Below, piece by piece: positions 14,035 to 21,859 of a stretch of 41,576 nucleotides of DNA. The translations under genes were made by a program, and so were the position numbers. Position 1 is the first letter of the stretch. The number at the start of each line of letters is the position of its first letter. The stretch spans positions 1 to 41,576 of the forward strand of contig JAHIYH010000014.1 in the NCBI GenBank assembly GCA_018814875.1. The letters run 5' to 3'. This DNA is from Patescibacteria group bacterium (GTDB taxonomy: Bacteria; Patescibacteriota; Gracilibacteria; Peribacterales; Peribacteraceae). Below the pieces are notes generated by a model. The model was given only the letters and a program-made list of their open reading frames with translations, did no database searches and was not told the DNA's origin.

Positions 14035-15492
14035 TCAAGCAATCTCAGGCTTAGGTACACCCTCTGGCCACATAGCTTTCTGGAATGAATACCCAACATT
14101 AAGCACTCTCTCCTCCCCCCATTGCGGCCCCATTATCTGAAGTGCGATTGGGAGTTTGTTCTTGGAGAATCCACACGGCACAGAAAGTGAAGGGATACCG
14201 GCGAGTGCTTGCGACACCGAAAAGACATCTTCCAGATACATCGCAACCGGATCATCGGTGTGAGCTCCAATTTTAAATGCGGGAGTTGGAGAGACGGGTG
14301 TGACAATCACATCTACTTCCTCAAAAGCTTTTTCAAAATCTTGTTTGATGAGTGTTCGCACCTTCTGTGCTTGCCTATAATATGCGTCGTAATAGCCTGC
14401 TGAAAGCGCGTAAGTCCCGATCATTATCCTTCGCTTCACTTCGTCTCCAAAGCCCTCTGAGCGGGCGTTAAAGTAGTACTCAATAAGGTCGCCAGCTTCG
14501 GCTGTATGTCCATATCTAATGCCGTCATAACGAGCCATATTTGAGCTGATTTCTGATGGAACAACCACATAGTAAGTAGGCACTGCATACTTAGTGTGGG
14601 GGAGTGAAATCTCTTTTGTTTTTACTCCTAATTTCTTGAGCGTTTTCACTGCATTTTTGATTGATTCGTGTACCTCGGAGTCTAGTTCATCCGGGAAATA
14701 TTCTTTTGGAATTCCGACGGTCATTCCTTTGATGTCACCAGTTAATCCTGCAAGGTAGTCGGGGACTGCTCTGTCACCAGTTGTCGCATCCAACGGATCT
14801 TTACCTGCGATTGCAGAGAGCAGTAACGCTATGTCTTCGACGGACTTTGCGAGTGATCCGATAGTATCCAAGGAACTTGCCATGCTCATCACTCCATATC
14901 TACTGGTTCGACCATACGTTGATCGCAAACCAACACATCCACAAAAACCTGCGGGCTGACGGATAGATCCGCCTGTATCTGTTCCCAATGCGAAGATGCA
15001 TTCATCGGCTGCAACGGCTGCGGCACTTCCTCCGGATGATCCACCTGCAACACGCGAGGTATCCCAAGGGCATGTACTTACGCCGTAACAAGAAGACTCT
15101 GTGCTTGCGCCCATTGTGAACTCGTCAGTATTGGTTTTACCAATGCTAATTGCACCTGCCTCTTTGAGACGTTTGGTTGTCGTTGAATCAAAAGGCGGAA
15201 CGTAATCTTTATTTCTTAAAACGTTTGAACACCCAGTGGTTGGAATTCCTTTTTCGCAGTACACATCTTTTGCGAGGTAGGGGATTCCTTTTAGCGGGTG
15301 ATCGAATGTACCCTCCTTATCTACTTTTTTGGCTTCCTCCAGCGCTTTCTCGAAGTTGCGATACACGACTGCATTTAACTTATCATCCACTGCTTCTATC
15401 TGCTTGATGCACGAGCGTGTTAGTTCCTCGGAGGAAATTTTCTTCGCTTTGAGTTTCTTGTGGGCTTCGGTGATGGTTAGAGCGTTGGGCAT
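14035..15492 (-). CDS. gatA: Aspartyl/glutamyl-tRNA amidotransferase subunit A
   Basis: A protein of 485 residues, the amidase subunit of GatCAB. The complex converts Glu-tRNA(Gln) and/or Asp-tRNA(Asn) to the amidated forms, using ammonia that GatA releases from glutamine. The Ser-cisSer-Lys catalytic triad is recognisable: Lys in IPYLAKDVYCEKG near residue 72, AGGSSGGSAAAVAA near residues 149-162, and GTDTGGSIRQPAGFCG near residues 170-185. Length and order fit the family. It lies downstream of gatC on the same strand, separated by a 122-base word array. gatB is not in the window. Confidence 0.95.
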   Translation of the reverse strand: MPNALTITEAHKKLKAKKISSEELTRSCIKQIEAVDDKLNAVVYRNFEKALEEAKKVDKEGTFDHPLKGIPYLAKDVYCEKGIPTTGCSNVLRNKDYVPPFDSTTTKRLKEAGAISIGKTNTDEFTMGASTESSCYGVSTCPWDTSRVAGGSSGGSAAAVAADECIFALGTDTGGSIRQPAGFCGCVGLRSTYGRTSRYGVMSMASSLDTIGSLAKSVEDIALLLSAIAGKDPLDATTGDRAVPDYLAGLTGDIKGMTVGIPKEYFPDELDSEVHESIKNAVKTLKKLGVKTKEISLPHTKYAVPTYYVVVPSEISSNMARYDGIRYGHTAEAGDLIEYYFNARSEGFGDEVKRRIMIGTYALSAGYYDAYYRQAQKVRTLIKQDFEKAFEEVDVIVTPVSPTPAFKIGAHTDDPVAMYLEDVFSVSQALAGIPSLSVPCGFSKNKLPIALQIMGPQWGEERVLNVGYSFQKAMWPEGVPKPEIA

Positions 15493-15494
15493 GT

Positions 15495-15575
15495 AGGGTG
15501 TAGGGCGTTGGGCGTGGGGCGTGGGGCGTTGGGCGTGGGGCGTTGGGCGTGGGGCGTGGGGCGTTGGGTGTAGAG
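15495..15575. repeat. One-armed GGGCGTGGGGCGTTG word array between gatC and gatA
   Basis: About ten head-to-tail GGGCGTTGGGCGTGG words stand between two genes of one complex, with no complementary arm, so no hairpin forms. The same words make a two-armed hairpin at 6179-6262. This suggests that arms can be gained or lost separately. Confidence 0.8.
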
Positions 15576-15614
15576 AGTTTGGGGTGGAAATTCTTAATTC
15601 TGCATTCTGAATTC

Positions 15615-15914
15615 TTAATTTGTCCCGTGTGCGGAAGGAGTTTCAATTTGACGTTCGATAATTGGAAGGGGACTTGTCTCTAGGAGTTCATCTGGAGTCG
15701 CATCTTTCTCGATTACTTTATCTTCTCTAAAGCCGTTTGTAAGTCCTGTTACTTGTTCAGATGGCTCAACATTCTTTGTATCCACTTCTTGCAGCTGATC
15801 TACATAATCAATAATGGAACTGAGTTCACGTGTGAACTTGTCTACTTCGCTGTCCTTTAAGTTAAGGCGAGCGAGTTTTGCGATATGTTTTACGTCGTCT
15901 TTTGAAAGGCTCAT
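15615..15914 (-). CDS. gatC: Aspartyl/glutamyl-tRNA amidotransferase subunit C
   Basis: A small protein of 99 residues that wraps around GatA and stabilises the GatCAB amidotransferase. The N-terminus is typical: SKDDVKHIAKLARLNLKD, then FTRELSSIIDYVDQLQEVDT. The middle contains the usual VEPSEQVTGLTNGFREDK segment and ends with ETSPLPIIERQIETP. It starts at ATG 15914, with TATCCT nine bases upstream on the minus strand and no Shine-Dalgarno site. It is first in a gatC-gatA pair. Confidence 0.92.
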   Translation of the reverse strand: MSLSKDDVKHIAKLARLNLKDSEVDKFTRELSSIIDYVDQLQEVDTKNVEPSEQVTGLTNGFREDKVIEKDATPDELLETSPLPIIERQIETPSAHGTN

Positions 15915-15949
15915 GATGAGTGGAGGATAAGGGATAGCTTCGGAATGCG

Positions 15950-16025
15950 CTAGTTCGCTAGTTCGCTTATTCGGTATGCATATCTTTCATCAGGTCGAAC
16001 CAGCTAACAAGCGAACAAGCGAAGA
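15950..16025. repeat. CTAGTTCGCTTATTCG / GCGAACAAGCGAA hairpin
   Basis: CTAGTTCGCTAGTTCGCTTA pairs imperfectly with TAACAAGCGAACAAGCGAA. It lies between the divergent gatC and rnpA genes. Confidence 0.65.
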
Positions 16026-16063
16026 AACTTGACCATTTCCTTCACAACATAGAACCTATCCCC

Positions 16064-16426
16064 ATGAAGTTATCTCGTTTAAGCAGCCGCAAGGTTTGCG
16101 ATCGCGTAATGAGGCAAGGCAAAGTGTGGAAGGGAAAAACCCTCATCATTAGATGGATGAGCGGTGCGCCAAAGAATCCCAACATAGATCCTGCTACACG
16201 TGCGATATATGCAGGAACATATGCGTCTGTGAGGCTGGATAAGTCAGCAGTTAAGCGCAATCGTATGCGTAGGCGTTGTAGAGAGGCGTTGCGCAAAGAG
16301 GTTAAAGAACGAGACATTCTTCCGACGATACAGTTGTTGATGACGCCAAGGTCAACAAGTCTCACATGTGATTTTGCAGAGATTCAAAAAGATATTTCCG
16401 CCTTTCTTGCTCATATTTCCGGATGA
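16064..16426 (+). CDS. rnpA: Ribonuclease P protein component
   Basis: A basic protein of 120 residues that binds RNase P RNA and helps 5' maturation of precursor tRNAs. The N-terminal SSRKVCDRVMRQGKVWKGKT and the RNR signature KSAVKRNRMRRRCREALR near residues 66-83 are diagnostic. In most bacteria rpmH precedes it and yidC follows. Here no rpmH is found in the short upstream region, and a minus-strand gene separates rnpA from yidC. TAGAAC lies eight bases before the ATG at 16064. The stop is TGA, so TGA is a stop codon in this organism. Confidence 0.92.
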   Translation: MKLSRLSSRKVCDRVMRQGKVWKGKTLIIRWMSGAPKNPNIDPATRAIYAGTYASVRLDKSAVKRNRMRRRCREALRKEVKERDILPTIQLLMTPRSTSLTCDFAEIQKDISAFLAHISG

Positions 16427-16457
16427 ATGTTAGTTGGATGATAACGAATCATGTTGT

Positions 16458-16736
16458 CTATTCAATGCTTGGATCAAGCATAGATGATACAAAATCAAGA
16501 ATAATTTTTCTCCGTACATCTTGGCTCATAGGATCTATTACCTCATAGACTTTTCTAGCATCAGAGTTGTGTGCAATTACTTCCTCATCAAGGAAAGCTA
16601 CATATTGTCCGCCAAATTCTTTTTGTAATTCAAAACTTCTTTGTAGCCCACTTTTAATGTGTGGATCACTTTCCGCTTCGATTTCCGCCTCGATCTGTGC
16701 TACTACAGTGTCGAATTCAGCTGATCCAAGTGACAT
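16458..16736 (-). CDS. Small hypothetical protein, DUF5678-like
   Basis: An acidic protein of 92 residues. The middle segment GGQYVAFLDEEVIAHNSDARKVYEVI resembles the short DUF5678-type module (Y-V-A-x-x-x-E-V-I-A-x-x-x-D-x-x-x-V), whose role is unknown. The N-terminal half is a Glu-rich helix (VVAQIEAEIEAESDPHIKSG). It is transcribed against rnpA and yidC and sits exactly between them, so it interrupts a widely conserved pair. TATAAT lies six bases before the ATG, a perfect -10 hexamer in leaderless position. Confidence 0.6.
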   Translation of the reverse strand: MSLGSAEFDTVVAQIEAEIEAESDPHIKSGLQRSFELQKEFGGQYVAFLDEEVIAHNSDARKVYEVIDPMSQDVRRKIILDFVSSMLDPSIE

Positions 16737-16742
16737 GTCTGT

Positions 16743-16748
16743 ATTATA
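16743..16748 (-). promoter_or_regulatory. -10 element of the small antisense gene
   Basis: The minus strand reads TATAAT, then six bases, then ATG 16736. Confidence 0.5.
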
Positions 16749-16882
16749 GAACTTGATCTGATATGTGCAACTTCTGTTTTAACTACTAATCAATTGTTCT
16801 TGTGAATCAGATCCTCTAATCTTTACTGTGATTTCGCGGATATCCAAGCGGATGTTCGTTCCTTCCTTTCTTCTGTCTAGAT

Positions 16883-18118
16883 ATGTCTCCAAAGCAAAAA
16901 AGTAAACTACGGGATTTCTTTGAATTTTTTGTTCTGTTTTTGGCGCTCTATCTTCTAACTCAATTTGCACTCAAACAGTTTTTCCCAGACACGTTTAGTA
17001 AAGATACCAATGGGGCCACTGGAGTTGTCCTTTCTATGCAAGATGCAACAGTGAAGGGAGATCATCATCCGGTAATGATCATCAAAAATCACACAGAAGA
17101 AACACTGATTCTGGAGGACACGTGTCATAACCCGCCTGTGATTGTGGTGCGCGTGAACGAAGAGGGCGAGGAAGAAGCGCTCCTTTCCACGGAAGAGAAT
17201 GCAGTGCCTTGTGTGCCGCTTACAGAAATTGAGTCAGGAGGAAAAGTGATATACGAACTATCCCCATGGAAATATTCTTTGTTCTCTGAATTTGGTACAT
17301 ACAGACTCATGTTGCCAGTGGGCTCCGAAATTCAGGAGTCATCTCCTGTTGTGGAGTTCTCTATCCACGAAGCAGGCCCTGTAACCAAGATGTTCCGAGC
17401 GTTTATCTCCAAGCCACTTTTAAACCTTTTGATTTTGATTGCATCGTTCATGCCCGGTTACAACTTAGGGTTAGCGATTATCATTCTTACAGTTCTTGTG
17501 AAACTCGTGCTCTTCATTCCAACTCAAAAAGGATTGGAAGGACAGCGACGTATGCAAGCGGTGCAACCAAAACTTGAAGAGATCAAAAAGAAGTATAAAG
17601 ATGATCCTAAGCGTATGCAGGCCGAAACGATGAAAGTTTGGAAGGAGCACAATGTGAATCCTATGCAGTCGTGTTTGCCTATCTTAATTCAAATGCCGGT
17701 GCTGATTGGGCTCTTCTTTGTTATTCGTGATGGCTCGGTACTCGAGTTATCGCGTCACTTGATCTATGGCGCGTATCAGGATCTTTCGTGGACGTGGGGA
17801 ACTAATTTCCTTGGGTTACATTTAACTGAGCCGAATATTTATGTGATGCCACCGCTTCTTGTGGTGTTGCAGTTTGCGCAGATGAAGCTTTCGTTTGCTA
17901 TTTCTAAAAAGAAGAAGGAAACCAAGGAAACCAAGGAATCCAAAGTGGAGAAAAAAGATCCGCAGGCGATGCAGCAGAGAGTTATGCTTTATGGATTGCC
18001 TTTCATGATTGGTTTCTTTGCACTCAAGTTTCCGGCAGCTGTGTCTCTGTATTGGGCAGTATCAACATTGTTTGCTGTTGGGCAACAGCTTGTTGTGAAT
18101 AGGAGGGAGTTTCGGTAA
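16883..18118 (+). CDS. yidC: Membrane protein insertase YidC/Oxa1
   Basis: A protein of 411 residues that inserts and folds membrane proteins, alone or with SecYEG. The N-terminal membrane segment (FFEFFVLFLALYLLTQFAL) is followed by a shortened periplasmic domain (residues about 45-165). The conserved core starts near residue 182 (LLNLLILIASFMPGYNLGLA) and includes the cytoplasmic loop LEGQRRMQAVQPKLEEIKKK and MQSCLPILIQMPVLIGLFFV. Residues about 341-354, KKKKETKETKESKVEKK, form a Lys/Glu-rich loop whose DNA (AAGGAAACCAAGGAAACCAA) is a tandem word also found in the cysS linker. The last helix pair ends at SLYWAVSTLFAVGQQLV. Confidence 0.92.
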   Translation: MSPKQKSKLRDFFEFFVLFLALYLLTQFALKQFFPDTFSKDTNGATGVVLSMQDATVKGDHHPVMIIKNHTEETLILEDTCHNPPVIVVRVNEEGEEEALLSTEENAVPCVPLTEIESGGKVIYELSPWKYSLFSEFGTYRLMLPVGSEIQESSPVVEFSIHEAGPVTKMFRAFISKPLLNLLILIASFMPGYNLGLAIIILTVLVKLVLFIPTQKGLEGQRRMQAVQPKLEEIKKKYKDDPKRMQAETMKVWKEHNVNPMQSCLPILIQMPVLIGLFFVIRDGSVLELSRHLIYGAYQDLSWTWGTNFLGLHLTEPNIYVMPPLLVVLQFAQMKLSFAISKKKKETKETKESKVEKKDPQAMQQRVMLYGLPFMIGFFALKFPAAVSLYWAVSTLFAVGQQLVVNRREFR

Positions 18119-18240
18119 GAGTTCGTGAGGTAGTCGGAGATTAGTTTTCTGGTTTCTGGTTACTGGTTGCCGGCTCATACCATTTTTTAATGTTGTCTGG
18201 AACTAGGATTCATAGGATTATAAGGATTAGCATGTCACAT

Positions 18241-18373
18241 TGTCTGAATCACAGATTGCACAGATTAAACGGATTTCACAGATGCTCGCTAATATAGATA
18301 CAGCAATATAGATACAGCCGCTTTCATGTAATCCGTGTAATCTTCTTAATCCGTTTCATCCGTGATTCAGACA
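18241..18373. repeat. TGTCTGAATCAC...GTGATTCAGACA repeat, copy 2
   Basis: The ends read TGTCTGAATCACAG and CGTGATTCAGACA, with inner ATTAAACGGATTTCACAG and TAATCCGTGTAATC arms. A related GTCTGGAACTAGG half-element lies just before it (18195). Together with copy 3 (18716-18838) it brackets one small coiled-coil gene. Confidence 0.75.
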
Positions 18374-18417
18374 AGTGATTGCATGCTTGGCATGGGAACT
18401 GTATGCTCCGTACCCCT

Positions 18418-18699
18418 ATGGCAGATAATCCAAAAGACATCACCAATCACATGATTCTGAAAGCTATTCAGGGTGTGAAGCAAGACGTTCGAGGATTGAA
18501 AGGGGAAATGCTGAGCATGAAAGGAGAAATGCTGAGCATTAAAGATGAGCTGCAACAACAGATGACAGAAATGGAAGTCCGATTGGAAGAGAAGATAGTT
18601 GAAGAAAGTGATCGCTTGGCAATGGTAATGATACCGACGAATAAACAAATCGAATCCGAAATTGTTACAATCAAGCAGCATGTCGGACTTGCTGTATGA
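18418..18699 (+). CDS. Small coiled-coil protein flanked by two repeat copies
   Basis: About 93 residues, not recognised as a named family. From residue 24 it is one long amphipathic helix with heptads: KGEMLSMKGEMLSIKDELQQ, then MTEMEVRLEEKIVEESDRLA. Two adjacent seven-residue units (KGEMLSM, KGEMLSI) come from a 21-base tandem duplication. The start at 18418 (MADNPKDITNHM) is chosen because the longer frame begins with a TTG and repeat-derived residues; TATGCT lies ten bases upstream. It may be a DNA-associated or scaffold coiled coil. Its bracketing by TGTCTGAAT repeats could reflect co-mobilisation. Confidence 0.5.
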   Translation: MADNPKDITNHMILKAIQGVKQDVRGLKGEMLSMKGEMLSIKDELQQQMTEMEVRLEEKIVEESDRLAMVMIPTNKQIESEIVTIKQHVGLAV

Positions 18700-18715
18700 A
18701 CCGAAGATTGCACAT

Positions 18716-18838
18716 TGTCTGAATTACGGATTAAAGGGATTACTTGTCTGCCGGCAGGCAGGCACTGATTACACGGATTAATTTTCTCAGGCTTCTTTGC
18801 TCGATCTGTGTAATCCGTGCAATCCGTAGTTCAGACAA
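18716..18838. repeat. TGTCTGAATTAC...GTAGTTCAGACA repeat, copy 3
   Basis: The same terminal inverted repeat and TAATCCGTGCAATCC words as the other copies, with an embedded hairpin CTGCCGGCAGGCAGG. It lies just after the coiled-coil gene. Confidence 0.7.
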
Positions 18839-18855
18839 TTGGCATCAAGCAATCG

Positions 18856-18883
18856 TCGCCCTTCGACGAGCTCAGGGTGACAA
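18856..18883. repeat. CCCTTCGACGAGCTCAGGG orphan repeat word
   Basis: CCCTTCGACGAGCTCAGGGT is a near-palindromic word. A related sequence (TTCGGCGTGCTCAGGACAAG) lies in frame in the superoxide dismutase gene. Here it stands alone downstream of the aldolase gene. Confidence 0.5.
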
Positions 18884-18886
18884 CTA

Positions 18887-19951
18887 CTATGCAATCGTCA
18901 CCTCATCACACAGATACACATCCTGTATCGCATTCAATAATTCTATCCCCTCTTCACGCGGTTTCTGGAATGCTTTGCGTCCCGAAATCAAACCGCAGCC
19001 TCCCGCGCGCTTGTTGATCACCGCAGTCTTCACTGCTTGTTGCAGATCGTTCTCTCCGGATGAACCGCCGGAGTTGATAAGTCCGATGCGTCCCATGTAA
19101 CAGTTAGCAACTTGGTAACGAGTCAGATCAATTGGATGATCGGAACTAAGTTCTGTGTACATACGCTCGTCAGTCTTCCCATATTTACTCTCGATGTTCA
19201 TGGCTTTAAATCCACCGTTGTTCACGGGTTGCTTTTGCTTGATGATGTCTGCCTCGATCGTCACGCCCAAGTGGTTGGCTTGTCCAGTAAGATCTGCCGA
19301 CGCGTGATAGTCGGTGTCCTTTTTGAATGCATTGTTGCGTAAGTAACACCACAACACCGTGAAGAGCCCTAGTTCATGCGCTTTTTCGAATGCTTGCGCA
19401 ACTTCCACAATTTGTCTTCTTGATTCTTTTGATCCGTAATAAATAGTCGCTCCCACACCGAGTGCGCCCATTTTGTGCGCCTGTTCTACGGAGCCAAACA
19501 TCACTTGATCGTAACTATTTGGGTAGGTGAGTAATTCGTTGTGATTAATTTTTACGATGAAAGGAATCTTGTGTGCGTACTTCTTTGCCATGATCCCCAA
19601 CACTCCCAAAGTTGATGCAACACCATTGCATCCTCCTTCAGCTGCCAGTTGAATAATGTTCTCCGGATCAAAGTAATCTGGATTCTTTGCAAACGATGCG
19701 CCGGCGGAATGTTCAATTCCCTGATCTACTGGAAGGATGCTTAAATATCCTGTTCCTCCAAGCCGTCCATTGTTATACAGCGCCAAAAGATTCTTCTGCA
19801 CTCTTCCAGAGCGATCAGATTGTGAAAAAACTTCTTGAACTTGATTAGGGCTAGGAAGGTGCAACCGTGCTTTGTTAATTGTTTGGCATTGGTGGTTGAG
19901 GAGCGAGTCTGCTTCGGAGCCGATTACCGATTTTATTTCATCTATGTTCAT
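18887..19951 (-). CDS. fbaB: Class I fructose-bisphosphate aldolase (DhnA/FbaB type)
   Basis: A glycolytic/gluconeogenic enzyme of 354 residues that cleaves fructose-1,6-bisphosphate into DHAP and GAP through a Schiff-base Lys. Characteristic segments are [19 protein letters not shown] near residue 70, [20 protein letters not shown] near residue 145, [19 protein letters not shown], and [20 protein letters not shown] near the C-terminus (phosphate binding). Length fits the DhnA-type family (about 350). The longest frame starts at TTG 20023 but runs through repeat DNA; ATG 19951 ([11 protein letters not shown]) is the natural start. There is no Shine-Dalgarno site; the leader is pyrimidine-rich (TTCTTCCCTCCC). 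Confidence 0.9.
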   Translation of the reverse strand: MNIDEIKSVIGSEADSLLNHQCQTINKARLHLPSPNQVQEVFSQSDRSGRVQKNLLALYNNGRLGGTGYLSILPVDQGIEHSAGASFAKNPDYFDPENIIQLAAEGGCNGVASTLGVLGIMAKKYAHKIPFIVKINHNELLTYPNSYDQVMFGSVEQAHKMGALGVGATIYYGSKESRRQIVEVAQAFEKAHELGLFTVLWCYLRNNAFKKDTDYHASADLTGQANHLGVTIEADIIKQKQPVNNGGFKAMNIESKYGKTDERMYTELSSDHPIDLTRYQVANCYMGRIGLINSGGSSGENDLQQAVKTAVINKRAGGCGLISGRKAFQKPREEGIELLNAIQDVYLCDEVTIA

Positions 19952-20000
19952 TTGTTGGGAGGGAAGAATGAATGTGATTGCAGAATACCACGCGATGTAT

Positions 20001-20082
20001 AAATCCCAAAAAACAAAAAACAAATCACAAATGCCTTAGCTGGAGGTTTTTGGGTTTTGGGATTTGTTTTTTGGGATTTATT
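20001..20082. repeat. AAATCCCAAAAAACAAA hairpin upstream of the aldolase
   Basis: AAATCCCAAAAAACAAAAAA on the left pairs with GATTTGTTTTTTGGGATTTA on the right, with extra GGGTTTTGGG words in between. Confidence 0.7.
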
Positions 20083-20256
20083 CTTTCAGTTCTGGTGTTG
20101 ATCGCACTCAACGTCCAAATATTGATTATATAGACCACATTGGTTGACATTTTTACCATTCCGAGTAATATATTTCGGCTTCTGACGAACTTGAGAAATA
20201 TATGGAATGGACTCAAGTGGTTATTCAGAGGCATTCGCACGTAAAGGAGTCTGATC

Positions 20257-20592
20257 GTGCAAACTGATCGTTTATTTCACGGGTACTTTTGGTTACAGGA
20301 TAAGGAAACTGAGCAAGGCGAGGAGACAGTCGTTGTAGCGTGTGATGACCACATGGAGCTAAATCTGATTCTCAGGGGTGAAACTCTTGTTGGAGCAGAT
20401 GAAGCATTCAATCGACTGATGGCGGAGCTAAGGAGACCCAGCCTTACCATGGAGGAGGGCGATGCACTGAGAAAAGTTTTTAATGCTCTCAGAATGTGTC
20501 GAGAAGCTTCTCAATTCAATGGCAGCTTCTGTGATCCACATGTTGTGGAAGTGATCCTCACGCCAACTTCATACGTACCCGATGAAGAGTAG
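20257..20592 (+). CDS. Hypothetical protein with strong Shine-Dalgarno site
   Basis: A soluble acidic protein of 111 residues, not recognised. Visible blocks are FHGYFWLQDKETEQGEETVV near the start, ELNLILRGETLVGADEAFNR, LTMEEGDALRKVFNALRMCR, and a beta-like end (HVVEVILTPTSYVPDEE). There is no signal peptide. The start is a GTG at 20257 with AAAGGAG placed eight bases upstream. The gene ends in a classical terminator. This SD-plus-terminator style matches the two csrA genes that follow and differs from the leaderless genes, so this block may share an origin or a regulation through CsrA. Confidence 0.6.
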   Translation: MQTDRLFHGYFWLQDKETEQGEETVVVACDDHMELNLILRGETLVGADEAFNRLMAELRRPSLTMEEGDALRKVFNALRMCREASQFNGSFCDPHVVEVILTPTSYVPDEE

Positions 20593-20623
20593 CAGCATCA
20601 ATGCTGTTACAGATAAACATCAC

Positions 20624-20654
20624 TCGGCAGGTCATCGTGGCCTGCCGTTCTTTT
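20624..20654 (+). terminator. Intrinsic terminator after the hypothetical gene
   Basis: CGGCAGG and CCTGCCG form a GC-rich stem around a ten-base loop, followed by TTCTTTT. Confidence 0.8.
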
Positions 20655-20667
20655 ATGTGCTAAATCA

Positions 20668-20695
20668 TTGACAAAGGGGCATTTAAAGCTAAAAT
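20668..20695 (+). promoter_or_regulatory. Sigma70-type promoter of csrA copy 1
   Basis: TTGACA, a 16-base spacer and TAAAAT. The predicted leader is about 75 bases and ends in the csrA Shine-Dalgarno site. The spacer length equals that of the rpoB and 23S promoters in this window. Confidence 0.65.
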
Positions 20696-20775
20696 CTTGC
20701 AGCTCTGAATGTTTCGGAGCAATCTGCTGTTCTTTCTTTTTACCATCCTGGAGCCCATTGGGCAAGGAGGTGTGT

Positions 20776-21000
20776 GTGTTGGTGTTATCCCGCAAGAAGA
20801 ACGAAAGTATTGTCATCGACGATGACATCACGATCGTTGTCGTTGAAATCAGAGGGGACAAGGTACGCTTGGGAGTTGAGGCTCCCAAAGAAGTGCCCGT
20901 CCATCGCCGCGAAGTTTTCGACGCCATTCGGCGTAACGAGGCGGCCGCCGAAGATGGAAACGACAAAGCCGATGCGGCGAAGTCCCAAGGAGATTCTTGA
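20776..21000 (+). CDS. csrA: Carbon storage regulator CsrA, copy 1
   Basis: A post-transcriptional regulator of 74 residues that binds GGA motifs in mRNA leaders as a homodimer. The core reads MLVLSRKKNESIVIDDDI, then VVVEIRGDKVRLGVEAPKEV and PVHRREVFDAIRRNE. The N-terminal strand and the conserved Arg in the VHRREV segment used for RNA contact are present. A 15-residue charged tail (EDGNDKADAAKSQGDS) follows. The start is the GTG at 20776, preceded by AAGGAGG with a five-base gap; this site contains GGA, so autoregulation is plausible. A paralog lies 400 bases downstream in the same orientation. Confidence 0.9.
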   Translation: MLVLSRKKNESIVIDDDITIVVVEIRGDKVRLGVEAPKEVPVHRREVFDAIRRNEAAAEDGNDKADAAKSQGDS

Positions 21001-21050
21001 TCTCCACGGACGGAGTTAAAGAACAGGCTAGGTACTGTGCCTAGCGAAAA

Positions 21051-21086
21051 CCCGTTGTTCCAAGAAGGGAACAGCGGGCTTTTTTA
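21051..21086 (+). terminator. Intrinsic terminator of csrA copy 1
   Basis: CCCGTTGTTCC and GGGAACAGCGGG form the stem with an AAGAA loop, followed by six T residues. Confidence 0.85.
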
Positions 21087-21087
21087 A

Positions 21088-21280
21088 TCACGGATTAAAT
21101 TGGTTTAACGGATTTCACGGATTACATAAAATGGTCGTGTTTCCGTTGAAAGAGTATCCGTGTAATCCGCGCTTGCTGACCGTAGCCAAGCCTGCCCCTC
21201 GTAGCCAAGAGGCGAAGTGGGGAGGCGAAGGCTGATAATCGGTGTAATCAGTGATTCAGACAATGTGTAATTCAGACAAT
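21088..21280. repeat. CACGGATTAAATT...GTGATTCAGACA repeat, copy 4
   Basis: Arms of TTTAACGGATTTCACGGATT and ATCCGTGTAATCC with the GTGATTCAGACA end. It carries an embedded GTAGCC-rich segment (about 21178-21232), related in inverse orientation to the one at 5238-5276. Apart from this insert it is nearly identical to copy 5 at 21716-21836. Confidence 0.8.
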
Positions 21281-21281
21281 C

Positions 21282-21290
21282 TGCTATCCT
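21282..21290 (+). promoter_or_regulatory. Extended -10 promoter upstream of csrA copy 2
   Basis: TGCTATCCT, identical to the cysS promoter element at 21851-21859, but here followed by a leader of about 100 bases with a Shine-Dalgarno site at its end. Confidence 0.5.
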
Positions 21291-21397
21291 TTAATGACAT
21301 ATTCATTTGATGTCTCAGACCACAGGAATATACTTTTTCTATCCCATTTGGGAGTTCTGTGATTTACTGATCTTTCCACTTTAAGGAGGAAGTTGTC

Positions 21398-21619
21398 ATG
21401 TTGGTTCTTTCCCGTCAGCGCGATGAATCCATCATCATTGGCGACAATATTGTCGTCACGATTGTGGATATCAGAGGAGATAAAGTACGACTGGGAATCG
21501 ATGCCCCGACAGAGATTCCTGTCCATCGTCGCGAAGTACATGAGGCGATCCAAAGGGAAAATTTGCGAGCGTCGCAGATGGATCCTAAGCAAAAAGATCC
21601 TTCGCAAGGAGAGACTTAG
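21398..21619 (+). CDS. csrA: Carbon storage regulator CsrA, copy 2
   Basis: A protein of 73 residues, a paralog of the upstream csrA. It reads MLVLSRQRDESIIIGDNI, then VVTIVDIRGDKVRLGIDA and PTEIPVHRREVHEAIQRE. The RNA-binding core is conserved between both copies while the C-terminal tails differ (LRASQMDPKQKDPSQGET here). ATG 21398 has AAGGAGG upstream. The two copies diverge at roughly 40% of positions, so the duplication is old or one copy was acquired. Having two CsrA paralogs in such a reduced genome suggests heterodimers or separate target sets, but that is inference. Confidence 0.9.
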   Translation: MLVLSRQRDESIIIGDNIVVTIVDIRGDKVRLGIDAPTEIPVHRREVHEAIQRENLRASQMDPKQKDPSQGET

Positions 21620-21675
21620 TCTCCGGCACATTGGATGAGTCACAGAAGTTCTAGGTAGCGTGGGAGCCTAGGACG

Positions 21676-21714
21676 GGGGATCTGGTAGAGCAATCTACTG
21701 GGTTCCCTTTTTTT
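21676..21714 (+). terminator. Intrinsic terminator of csrA copy 2
   Basis: GGGGATCTGGTAGA pairs with TCTACTGGGTTCCC (several G-T pairs) around a GCAA loop, followed by seven T residues. Confidence 0.75.
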
Positions 21715-21715
21715 G

Positions 21716-21836
21716 ATCACGGATTAAATTGATTTAACGGATTTCACGGATTACATAAAATGGTCGTGTCTCCGTTAACGGGTATCCGTGTAATCCGCTT
21801 AATCAGTGTAATCAGTGATTCAGACAAATGTAAAAT
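21716..21836. repeat. CACGGATTAAATT...GTGATTCAGACA repeat, copy 5
   Basis: Near-identical to copy 4 without the GTAGCC insert. It lies between the csrA2 terminator and the cysS promoter. Confidence 0.8.
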
Positions 21837-21850
21837 TGTGACAGACAATC

Positions 21851-21859
21851 TGCTATCCT
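21851..21859 (+). promoter_or_regulatory. Extended -10 promoter of cysS
   Basis: TGCTATCCT followed by six bases and ATG 21866; leaderless arrangement. Confidence 0.55.

Noticed and set aside
18241-21836. TAATCCG repeats as insertion sequences
   Set aside because: They have inverted ends and repeat copies, but no transposase and no clear target-site duplication could be seen, so they are listed as repeats only.
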